Shown here in pieces: positions 1 through 5,387 of a stretch of DNA of 9,197 nt. This DNA comes from Bacteroidota bacterium (GTDB lineage: Bacteria; Bacteroidota; Bacteroidia; Chitinophagales; Chitinophagaceae). Numbering within the stretch: position 1 is the first letter of the stretch; each line of letters starts with the position of its first letter. The notes below the pieces were generated by a model. It did not search any database and was not told the DNA's origin. It worked only from the letters and a program-made list of their open reading frames with translations. The position numbers and the translations under genes were made by a program. The stretch covers positions 1 through 9,197 of the forward strand of contig VBAU01000191.1 in the NCBI GenBank assembly GCA_005883855.1. The letters are read 5' to 3'.

Positions 1-250
1 AAAGGTGTATACAGTGACAGGTTACATCTGCGAAACGGACACGTTCGCTTCGGACCGTTTGCTACATGATGTAAGCGAAGGAGACTACCTGGTGTTTTAC
101 AATGCCGGCGCTTATGGTTTTGAAATGTCTTCACATTACAATTCCCGTTATAAGCCGGCTGAAGTTTTGGTGAAAGGTGGAAAAGCTTCTTTGATCAGGA
201 AACCAGATAATTTTGAAATGCTGATACGGAATCAGATTGGGGTGCTCTAG
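1..250 (+). CDS. lysA: Diaminopimelate decarboxylase, C-terminal end (partial at 5')
   Basis: This is the last part of diaminopimelate decarboxylase, the PLP-dependent cytosolic enzyme that decarboxylates meso-diaminopimelate to L-lysine. The reading frame is already open at the window edge (first full codon at 2-4), so the GTG at position 5 is an internal Val codon and the true start lies upstream. About 82 residues are visible. They carry the hallmarks of the C-terminal beta-barrel domain of fold-type III decarboxylases: the GYICETD stretch with the Cys-Glu pair that reaches the active site of the partner subunit, then NAGAYGF, whose Tyr contacts PLP, then the YNSRYKPAEVLV segment. The frame ends with TAG at 248-250. 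The next gene starts 86 bp later on the same strand, and no terminator is visible between them. Family assignment is secure; the upstream context cannot be seen. Confidence 0.93.
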   Translation, partial: KVYTVTGYICETDTFASDRLLHDVSEGDYLVFYNAGAYGFEMSSHYNSRYKPAEVLVKGGKASLIRKPDNFEMLIRNQIGVL

Positions 251-336
251 CGCTACAGGCTGCACGTACCGCATTGACGAACAGTCAGCGAGTTGTCGAA
301 CATCATCGTAAGGAACACGCACTTAATATTATCACC

Positions 337-838
337 ATGAAAAACATCATATTATTATTCGGAACATTGACGGTAAGCACCGCTGTATTTTCTCAGGACT
401 TAACAAAGTTCCAACTTTACAAACCGGAAGAAAAAGCAGAGCAAGAAATTGCCAAGGCAACAAAGGAAGCGAGAGACCAACACAAGCATGTTCTTGTGCA
501 AATTGGCGGTAACTGGTGTATCTGGTGTGCAAGATTTCATGATTTCATCGCGAACGATCCAAAGATTCGATTCCATTGTCAAGGCCGACTATGTCATCTA
601 CCACATGAATTACAGCAAGGAGAATTATAATGCAAAGTTGTTGGCTAAATATGATTATCCGCAGCGTTTTGGCTTTCCGGTTTTTCTTGTGCTGAATGCA
701 GATGGTAAGCTGATTGAAACGCAAAACTCCTGGTATCTTGAAGACGGTAAAAAAAGTTATGATCGTGATAAGGTCATCGAGTTTTTGACTGACTGGAGCC
801 CGTTAGCGCTTGATCCGAAACAATACAAAGAGCAATAG
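337..838 (+). pseudogene. Exported thioredoxin-fold protein, broken by a +1 frameshift near 568
   Basis: A thioredoxin-like protein is split over two frames. Frame one starts at ATG 337 with a signal peptide (hydrophobic residues about 4-17, likely cleavage at VFS/Q), then a charged helix and the redox motif WCIWC (Cys61 and Cys64). It should therefore act in the periplasm or at the envelope as a thiol-disulfide or thioredoxin_7-like protein. Just after NDPKI the frame is lost and would stop at 628-630. The rest of the fold continues in the next frame from about 569: DSIVKADYVIYHMNYSKE, the FGFP segment with the cis-Pro typical of thioredoxins, a C-terminal helix and TAG at 836-838. Removing one base at about 565-570 restores a 166-residue protein of normal family layout. 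An ATG further upstream (274) was rejected because the signal peptide begins at 337. The next gene's ATG directly follows the stop codon. Decay and sequencing error are both possible. Confidence 0.85.
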
Positions 839-1345
839 ATGAACCAAAATACTTCAGCACTGATCAAATCGCTGAAGCATCCTTTCAAATCCAGGATGTT
901 TTTAATCTTCAATTTACCGAATGCTTTTTTTTCCGGAGTTCGCATAAGGGATGTAACCGAAAATTCATGCCTGGTTAAAAACCCTTTTCGATCAACATAC
1001 TTTGCTTGCCTTAGCATGGCTGCGGAAATGAGTACCGGTGCCTTGTGTCTTGTACATTTATATAAAAGAAATCCACCTGTTTCCATGTTAGTAGTAAAAG
1101 TGGAATCAGAATATTTTAAAAAGGCGATTGGTCGCACTACCTTCACTTGTGAGGATGGCGTTCTCATTCGAGACACCATTGAGCGCGCAATTAGCACCGG
1201 TGAGGCGCAAACAGTAAAAGCAAAATCAGTCGGCAAGAATAGTGACGGCGCGGTTGTTGCCGAATTTCTTGTTACGTGGTCATTTAAAGTGAAAAGTGGT
1301 CCCGATAGCTATCGGGAATCAAAACTCAAAAACGGGGCATTATGA
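839..1345 (+). CDS. DUF4442 / hotdog-fold thioesterase-like protein
   Basis: A 168-residue protein without signal peptide or membrane segment. Its length and pattern fit the DUF4442 group of the hotdog-fold superfamily, relatives of PaaI-type acyl-CoA thioesterases: an N-terminal helix, GVRIRDVTENSCLVKNPF as the first strands, the long helix FACLSMAAEMSTGALCL, and late strands AEFLVTWSFKVK. Hotdog proteins usually act on acyl-CoA or acyl-carrier substrates, but DUF4442 members have no settled substrate, so enzymatic activity is inferred only. The start ATG directly follows the stop of the thioredoxin-like gene. The stop codon overlaps the start of the ribonuclease gene (ATGA at 1342-1345), which suggests translational coupling. 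After the domain's last strand, a 16-residue tail is partly encoded by a perfect 18-bp palindrome (1300-1317). The tail looks like a repeat inserted into or captured by the gene end. Confidence 0.75.
   Translation: MNQNTSALIKSLKHPFKSRMFLIFNLPNAFFSGVRIRDVTENSCLVKNPFRSTYFACLSMAAEMSTGALCLVHLYKRNPPVSMLVVKVESEYFKKAIGRTTFTCEDGVLIRDTIERAISTGEAQTVKAKSVGKNSDGAVVAEFLVTWSFKVKSGPDSYRESKLKNGAL
1300..1317. repeat. Perfect 18-bp palindrome TCCCGATAGCTATCGGGA inside a coding 3' end
   Basis: The sequence TCCCGATAGCTATCGGGA equals its own reverse complement over all 18 bases. It lies inside the DUF4442 gene and encodes part of the tail (GPDSYRE) beyond the conserved domain, 24 bp before the ATG of the ribonuclease gene. 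As RNA it could fold into a short hairpin between the two coupled genes. There is no T-tract after it, so it is not an intrinsic terminator. A dispersed short palindromic repeat is the likely identity, from its perfection and position; a regulatory or processing site is possible. Confidence 0.75.
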
Positions 1346-2745
1346 AAATTGCATTTCACGGTGCAGCACGCACAGTAACGGGTTCCAAGCATTTGGTTAC
1401 TCTAAAGAATGGGAAAAGAATTTTATTGGATTGCGGCATGTTCCAGGGCATGGGAGGGGAGACTGATGTGCTGAATCGTGAGTTTGGTTTTGACGCGTCT
1501 TCTGTCGATGTGATGGTACTGTCTCATGCGCACATCGACCACTGCGGCCTCATCCCTAAACTCGTTAAAGAAGGATTTTCAGGAAGAATATTTTGTACAC
1601 CCGCGACTAATGAACTCACCAAGGTTTTGTTGCCTGATTCCGCGGAAATCCAGGAAGACGATGTCAAGTATGAGAATAAGAAGCGGGCAGCAAGCGGTCA
1701 GCCATACTTGCGGCCTTTGTATACGAGAGTTGATGCAGAACAAGCATTTGATCATTTTGTTTCTGTCGAGTACGGCTCCTGGTTTGACGTGATTGATGGG
1801 GTGCAGGCCATGTTCACCGATGCCGGGCACATTATCGGCAGCGCGTGCGTTCACCTAAAGATTAACGAAGATGGCAAAGACCGTCGTATCACATTTAGCG
1901 GCGATGTGGGTCGATACCGCGATATGATCCTAAAATCACCTGAGGAATTTTCGCAGGCAGAATATATCTTACTTGAGTCCACTTATGGAAACAGTTTGCA
2001 TGACCTAACTGTTACCACTCCCGACATGTTGTTACAATGGATCCAGAAGACATGTCTTGAAAAAAAGGGAAAATTGATCATCCCGGCATTCAGCGTAGGA
2101 AGAACGCAGGAAATATTATATGTCCTCAATCAACTGGAACTTGAAAAGCGGTTGCCTGACCTGGATTATTTCCTGGACAGTCCACTGAGCATACAGGCGA
2201 CCAATCTTGTGAAAAGGTATCCGCAATACTTTAACAGAACTATTCAAAAAATTCTAGAGACAGACAACGATCCGTTCATGTTCAAGGGATTGAAATACGT
2301 GAAAACAGTTGAGCAATCGAAGCTGCTGAATTTCCGTAATGAGCCATGCGTGATTATTTCAGCGAGCGGCATGGCAGATGCGGGAAGGGTAAAGCATCAT
2401 ATCAGCAATAATATTGAAAACAGTCATAATTCGATTTTGCTAACTGGCTATTGTGAACCGGATTCCCTCGGAGGACGACTAATGGCGGGAGCGAAAGAAG
2501 TAGGAATATTCGGCGTTCGTCACGAAGTGCATGCAGACGTAGGCTCCATACGGAGCATGAGTGCGCATGGAGACTATGAAGACCTCAGCCAATGGCTGGC
2601 TTGCCAGGATTCCCGGCAGGTGAAAACTTTATTTCTCGTTCATGGGGACTATCCCGTTCAACAGGATTTTCAGCAACGTCTCATAAAAAAAGGATTCCTC
2701 GACGTTCAAATTCCGGAGAGACATTTTGAAGTCGGTCTTCCCTGA
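1342..2745 (+). CDS. Metallo-beta-lactamase / beta-CASP ribonuclease-like protein (YSH1/CPSF73-like)
   Basis: A 467-residue cytosolic protein of the MBL-fold beta-CASP family, whose characterised members are zinc-dependent RNA endo- or exonucleases. The metal-site motifs are all present: Asp30 in LLDCGMFQG, the HAHIDH signature at residues 62-67, His163 in DAGHIIGS, Asp188 in SGDVG, and a late His434 in VHGD. The beta-CASP insert runs from about residue 212 (ESTYGN) through IIPAFSVGRTQE and SASGMADAGRVKHH to MSAHGD (His409). The RMMBL-type C-terminal segment follows. Length and order are normal for bacterial homologues. It overlaps the DUF4442 gene by 4 bp and closes the co-directional cluster. 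Target RNAs cannot be read from sequence. Bacterial family members are often annotated only as MBL-fold hydrolase, and a nuclease role is inferred from the intact motifs. Confidence 0.92.
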   Translation: MKIAFHGAARTVTGSKHLVTLKNGKRILLDCGMFQGMGGETDVLNREFGFDASSVDVMVLSHAHIDHCGLIPKLVKEGFSGRIFCTPATNELTKVLLPDSAEIQEDDVKYENKKRAASGQPYLRPLYTRVDAEQAFDHFVSVEYGSWFDVIDGVQAMFTDAGHIIGSACVHLKINEDGKDRRITFSGDVGRYRDMILKSPEEFSQAEYILLESTYGNSLHDLTVTTPDMLLQWIQKTCLEKKGKLIIPAFSVGRTQEILYVLNQLELEKRLPDLDYFLDSPLSIQATNLVKRYPQYFNRTIQKILETDNDPFMFKGLKYVKTVEQSKLLNFRNEPCVIISASGMADAGRVKHHISNNIENSHNSILLTGYCEPDSLGGRLMAGAKEVGIFGVRHEVHADVGSIRSMSAHGDYEDLSQWLACQDSRQVKTLFLVHGDYPVQQDFQQRLIKKGFLDVQIPERHFEVGLP

Positions 2746-2770
2746 TATTCTCGAAGAAAAAGTAGTCACA

Positions 2771-2849
2771 CTCCGTGAGTCTTTGTGCCCTGCGTGTCTC
2801 CGTGGTAAAATTAACCACAGAGGGACAGAGTGCACGGAGGAACACAGAG
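2771..2849. repeat. Imperfect 36-bp inverted repeat with 7-nt loop (intergenic structured repeat)
   Basis: The left arm at 2771-2806 begins CTCCGTGAGTCTTTGTG and the right arm at 2814-2849 begins ACCACAGAGGGACAGAG. Aligning the right arm with the reverse complement of the left gives 24 of 36 identical positions, around an AT-rich 7-base loop. The repeated units (ACCACGGAG, GCACAGAG, CACGGAG) resemble a purine-rich sequence I recall as scattered through intergenic regions of many environmental bacteria. It begins 25 bp after the ribonuclease stop codon. It could fold in the transcript's 3' region, but the lack of a T-tract argues against a simple terminator. Not part of a protein gene: the ORFs crossing it have no recognisable content. 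Confidence 0.7.
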
Positions 2850-3109
2850 GTCGATTTCGCCACGATTGCAACGCCGGGTTACCTTAGAATTCGTTAAACT
2901 CCAATCTCGACAGTTTCAATTTTTTCATCAACTAAATGATCTACGAAACTCGCGACAGGCGAGGTTTGTGTGCGGGGTGGCCCCGACGGACAGTCGGGAT
3001 CGGAAGGGGCCCGGCGCTTGTTTTTAATTTTCACAAACCTTTAGTAAGCGTTGCATCATTTTTGACGTTTAATATAGTGATAACAATTGAATCACAAAAA
3101 AAGCAACTT
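2850..3109. other. Non-coding stretch with GC-rich multi-hairpin block before the lipoprotein gene
   Basis: With the inverted repeat before it, this completes a 364-bp gap without a gene. Positions 2850-2945 show nothing recognisable. From 2946 there is a stem AAACTCGC/GCGAGGTTT (2946-2967, one bulge). Then comes a very GC-rich block at about 2973-3017 with competing stems: CGGGG/CCCCG (2973-2985), CCCGAC/GTCGGG with a 5-base loop (2982-2998), and GGCCCC/GGGGCC (2979-2984 with 3006-3011). A T-rich run (3019-3029) follows, so the block could serve as terminator for the upstream cluster or as a structured RNA element. The remaining part, to 3109, is AT-rich and probably holds the promoter of the lipoprotein gene. 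A TTTG at 3061-3064 and TAACAATTG at 3081-3089 are weak candidates only. Confidence 0.5.
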
Positions 3110-3700
3110 ATGAAAGCCATGACGTGGAAACTATTTGGATCTATTGCCGTAGCAGCGTTAATGATTGTTGGTTGTTCAGCTCCTGTTCATGTTGAAAAAG
3201 ACGATACCGTTGATTTCAGCAAATACAGAACATTTTCCTGGGTTGACAAAGACGGTTCCGGACAGCAAGATCGCGATAAGAGTAACGATCTTATGGAGAA
3301 AAAATTTAAAGAGTCAGTTACAAAAGCTCTGGAAAAACAAGGTTGGAGATTAGATAATAGGAGACCGGATGTATTGGTAAACTATGATGTTTTAGTGGAA
3401 AAATCCACGCGCAGGGAAAGCGATCCTGTGTATTCACAGCCTTTTAGCCGCACCTTTTACAATCCTTATTCCAGGCGTTTTTACAACATCTATTATCCTT
3501 CTCAGTTTATGGGATACGATGATTATTCGAGAGCTGTAAGAGAAGGAACAGTAACCATTACTGTATCAGATACGCGTACAGACAAAGTGGTATGGCAAGG
3601 TTGGACCACTGATGAAGTGAATAGCCGCAATCTTACCAGTAAAGAAATTAACAACGCCGTAAAAACAATCTTCCGCAAGTTTGACGTAGCAAAAAGGTAA
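3110..3700 (+). CDS. DUF4136 domain lipoprotein
   Basis: A 196-residue predicted lipoprotein. The N-terminus has a basic start, a hydrophobic stretch and the lipobox-like IVGC, with the modified cysteine at residue 22. The mature protein would be lipid-anchored and face the periplasm or the outer membrane. The rest matches DUF4136: DFSKYRTFSWVDKDG near the start, a central helix (KKFKESVTKALEKQGWRL), then PDVLVNYDVLVE, a Tyr/Pro/Arg-rich linker, and the closing strands and helix GTVTITVSDTRTDKVVWQGW and INNAVKTIFRKF. The function of DUF4136 proteins is unknown; they are common in envelope-associated lipoproteins of Bacteroidota and Proteobacteria. The frame is open upstream to 2936, but those residues are encoded by the GC-rich hairpin block, so ATG 3110 is chosen; ATG 3119 is an alternative. 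The gene is probably monocistronic, as a strong terminator follows 51 bp after the stop. Confidence 0.9.
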   Translation: MKAMTWKLFGSIAVAALMIVGCSAPVHVEKDDTVDFSKYRTFSWVDKDGSGQQDRDKSNDLMEKKFKESVTKALEKQGWRLDNRRPDVLVNYDVLVEKSTRRESDPVYSQPFSRTFYNPYSRRFYNIYYPSQFMGYDDYSRAVREGTVTITVSDTRTDKVVWQGWTTDEVNSRNLTSKEINNAVKTIFRKFDVAKR

Positions 3701-3729
3701 GTCCCTCTAAGGGAAGTTAAATCGATTTT

Positions 3730-3876
3730 CTATGAGGACGGTTTAAGACTCAGCCCCGATTCGTCGGGGCTTTTCTTATCAGCAGATTCTTGGGAGTTGT
3801 TCACCGGCCAGGTAATTCCTTGACCCAGGGTGATCATGTCAAAATCAAATTTCGGTGTCGGGCAAGTTAATTGCAT
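3730..3876 (-). CDS. Doubtful 48-residue ORF, possible N-terminal gene remnant
   Basis: An ATG-initiated frame of 48 residues starts MQLTCPTPKFDFDMITLGQG. The first 20 or so residues look like a real protein start. They faintly resemble the CPxP...-LxHG opening I associate with HypE/AIR-synthase-like proteins of Bacteroidota, but the glycine-rich HGxGG continuation is absent and I do not claim that identity. The second half is Ser/Lys/Asp-rich and unstructured. Codons 36-42 are simply the reverse of the plus-strand terminator, so the C-terminal half is unlikely to be meaningful. The start lies 8 bp from the TTAAG repeat at 3884. A truncated gene beside a repeat, or chance coding, are the two readings. 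Confidence 0.2.
   Translation of the reverse strand: MQLTCPTPKFDFDMITLGQGITWPVNNSQESADKKSPDESGLSLKPSS
3752..3776 (+). terminator. Rho-independent terminator after the DUF4136 gene
   Basis: A perfect 8-bp stem AGCCCCGA/TCGGGGCT (3752-3759 with 3764-3771) closes a TTCG loop. It runs directly into TTTTCTT. This is a textbook intrinsic terminator on the plus strand, 51 bp after the lipoprotein stop codon. The stem shares its CCCGA/TCGGG core with two other hairpins in the window. Confidence 0.9.
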
Positions 3877-3883
3877 ATTGAAC

Positions 3884-3907
3884 GATTAAGAAATTAAGGC
3901 AATTAAG
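3884..3907. repeat. TTAAG-rich repeat, copy on the left of the GxxExxY gene
   Basis: Three TTAAG words at 8- to 9-base spacing, in GATTAAGAAATTAAGG and the bases after it. The stretch 3885-3907 matches 4351-4373 in the same orientation at 21 of 23 positions, with the first 15 identical. It ends 3 bp before the stop codon side of the GxxExxY gene (3911), so the gene sits between direct copies. Confidence 0.65.
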
Positions 3908-3910
3908 ATT

Positions 3911-4352
3911 TTATTCGTCTGGCAGAGCGTTGAAATATTCATTTACAAAAGGCTTTAAGGCTTTGGTAATATTTTCCGTAAAAAAATTGATTACCAATCC
4001 CTGTGGCTTTTCCAGCAATTTCATGTAAGTGAGAATCTGTGCCTCATGTACAGGAAGTATATTATCAATTGCTTTTAGTTCAACCACGATGGTCTCATTT
4101 ACCAACATATCCAGGCGTAACTCTGTATCAATTATAAGCCCATCATAGTTAACGGGAACAGCTAACTGCTGTGCAACCGCGTATCCTCTTTTTTGTCAAC
4201 TCGTGGGTAAGGCATTTTTGATAGACACTTTCCAACAAACCCGGGCCTAATGCCCTATGCACTGTGATGGCACAGCCAGCGATTTCGTATGAAAGTTGAG
4301 TTACTTGTTTCTTGGTCACGGCGATAGTTTTGTTTACGCCCCATAAAACCAT
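3911..4352 (-). pseudogene. GxxExxY-family protein, broken by a +1 frameshift in a T6 (A6) run
   Basis: A small protein of the GxxExxY family (PDDEXK_3 type), which has a PD-(D/E)XK nuclease-like core but no established biological role. The N-terminal frame gives QVTQLSYEIAGCAITVHR and then the name-giving motif GLLESVY (Gly38, Glu41, Tyr44). It then runs into a stop after ELTKK. The C-terminal part continues in another frame: DMLVNETIVVELKAI, with candidate catalytic Asp81, Glu91 and Lys93, then PVHEAQILTYMKLL and the closing NALPDE. Removing one A from the six-A run on the coding strand (plus-strand T6 at 4189-4194) joins them as ELTKRGYAVAQQ and gives 146 residues, normal for the family. 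ATG at 4352 is the longest start; GTG at 4319 would give the more usual MTKKQ-like beginning. TTAAG-rich repeats lie on both sides. True pseudogene or sequencing error cannot be told apart here. Confidence 0.88.
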
Positions 4353-4402
4353 TAAGAAATTAAGGAAGTTAAGGGTTAATGTGTCTTAAGTTCTTGATGG
4401 TT
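4348..4402. repeat. TTAAG-rich inverted repeat upstream of the GxxExxY gene
   Basis: The left arm AACCATTAAGAAATTAAG (4348-4365) and the reverse complement of the right arm, AACCATCAAGAACTTAAG (arm at 4385-4402), agree at 16 of 18 positions, and one of the two differences can still pair as T-G. Further TTAAG/TTAAT words fill the loop at roughly 8- to 9-base steps. The structure covers the 5' end of the minus-strand GxxExxY gene and could fold in its leader RNA or mark an element boundary. Confidence 0.65.
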
Positions 4403-4463
4403 TAATCCTCATAGGATCGGATTTTTAACGTAAAAAAACCAGAGAAAAACTAGCGAGTTTAAG

Positions 4464-4493
4464 CCTTAATGTCTCTTAACTTCTTAATGGTTC
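4464..4493. repeat. Third, inverted copy of the TTAAG-rich repeat
   Basis: Read on the minus strand this begins CCATTAAGAAGTTAAGAGAC and continues with ATTAAGGC, closely matching the copy at 4349-4373. It is therefore inverted relative to the copies at 3884 and 4348. It sits 30 bp beyond the stop codon of the methyltransferase gene, so it separates that gene from the GxxExxY region. The stretch 4403-4463 between copies shows no gene. Confidence 0.6.
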
Positions 4494-4522
4494 AAATTCG
4501 TGAACGCCATCAGGACAACTGA

Positions 4523-5288
4523 CTATTTCTTTATTCTCACTAGCATCGCGAAGTTGTAGGTGTCGAGTGGGGTAAAAAGAATTTTTTCAGACGGTACATC
4601 AGAGAAATAGTTGAGCATTTTCCCTTTTGTAAATCGTTGGGACCAGAATCTTTCTTTCGTCGCGGTAAATTCGTCTTCTGCATCCGTAATTACGTTCATT
4701 CCAAGCTTTCTATAAAATGCTTCCTGCTTTTTTCTTGTGTTGTCATTGTCAATATAACACGAACCTAAAACGATCTCTCCGTCTGGAGCCAGTAATTGAT
4801 AGGCCGATGAAAATATTTTTTCGAATTTCTGATTTTTGGAAAGATCGAGTCGCTGGTGCGAGGGGTCGTAACTTTCAAAAGGAAAATCGTCAGAGGAAAA
4901 ATTCCCCGGTGTGAACCACGTTGTAATTACCAGGTCATACTTTCTATTCAGGGAGGTAATCGCATCCGCTTGCAGGAATTGCGCAGAAACTTTGTTCCCG
5001 ATATTCAAATCCTCAATAACCTTTCTTGAGAGATTAATGCAGGGCCACGCGTTATCAATGCCATCATATTTTCCAACCATTTCCCAGATCTCCGGTACGC
5101 CGCACAAATGCTTTGGCACCCGGGCACTGCCGATTCCAATATCCAGCAATGAAATCGGTCGCTTCTGTAATGATTTTTTTTAGCTCAATGAATTCTGCCC
5201 ATTGCGCCTGCAGCAGCTCTTCGGGAATAAAATCCTGGTCAAAAGATCTCGTCACAGAATCCTCTGTTTCGTAAATGCCGGTTGCCAT
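4523..5288 (-). pseudogene. Class I SAM-dependent methyltransferase, broken by a +1 frameshift in a T8 (A8) run
   Basis: A cytosolic methyltransferase of the Rossmann-like class I fold, split over two frames. The N-terminal frame begins at ATG 5288 (MATGIYETEDSV) and reads to FIELKK. The core continues in the next frame with the SAM-binding motif I LLDIGIGSARVP, then DGID (acidic end of strand 2), FLQADAI, the post-II segment KYDLVITTWFTPGNF, and LLAPDGEIVLGSCY. It ends with TAG at 4523-4525. Deleting one A from the eight-A run on the coding strand (plus-strand T8 at 5174-5181) gives FIELKKSLQKRPISLLDIG and a continuous 254-residue protein of ordinary length. The substrate (small molecule, protein or lipid) cannot be inferred. 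The gene lies between the TonB receptor and the GxxExxY region on the same strand, with a plausible promoter of its own. All motifs survive, so any inactivation must be recent, or the break is a sequencing error. Confidence 0.87.
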
Positions 5289-5313
5289 TGATTTTGCAAT
5301 TAATTTTCGATAA

Positions 5314-5346
5314 CAAAAATAGGAGGGGACTTTGGCTTCGTCGAAA
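5314..5346 (-). promoter_or_regulatory. Candidate Bacteroidota promoter of the methyltransferase gene
   Basis: On the minus strand TATTTTTG (5321-5314) matches the Bacteroidota -7 consensus TAnnTTTG exactly. A TTTC (5346-5343) 21 bases upstream is one mismatch from the -33 TTTG. The -7 box ends 25 bases before the ATG at 5288. The match is good at -7 and weak at -33, and it overlaps the hairpin at 5326-5356. Confidence 0.35.
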
Positions 5347-5356
5347 AACCAGTCCC
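5326..5356 (-). terminator. Possible terminator hairpin after the TonB receptor gene
   Basis: GGGACT (5326-5331) pairs with AGTCCC (5351-5356), and after a 2-base bulge GG (5334-5335) pairs with CC (5349-5350). Read in the receptor's direction the stem is followed by TCCTCCTATTTTTG, a loose T-rich tail. It lies 32 bp past the receptor stop codon. Position favours a terminator; the interrupted T-tract and bulge make it only moderate. Confidence 0.45.
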
Positions 5357-5387
5357 TTTCAAAATGTGGTAAGTCTTATTTTGGCCT

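Noticed and set aside
274..336. Upstream extension of the thioredoxin-like gene to an ATG at 274
   Set aside because: The extension has no signal-peptide character and the typical exported N-terminus starts at ATG 337.
757..1236. 159-residue ORF antisense to the thioredoxin-like and DUF4442 genes
   Set aside because: A shadow frame; the plus-strand proteins have recognisable family patterns and this one has none.
2946..3017. tRNA or known riboswitch in the GC-rich block
   Set aside because: No cloverleaf with TTCRA-type T-arm and no conserved riboswitch core could be recognised.
2936..3109. 58-residue N-terminal extension of the DUF4136 lipoprotein
   Set aside because: It is encoded by the GC-rich hairpin block and would bury the lipoprotein signal peptide; ATG 3110 is natural.
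3884..4493. CRISPR array from the repeated TTAAG words
   Set aside because: Units are only 8-9 bases apart, degenerate, in both orientations, and without spacers or cas genes.
4189..5181. Programmed frameshifting or phase variation at the A6/A8 runs
   Set aside because: Possible, but no slippery heptamer with supporting structure was identified and a sequencing error explains the data as well, so it is not claimed.
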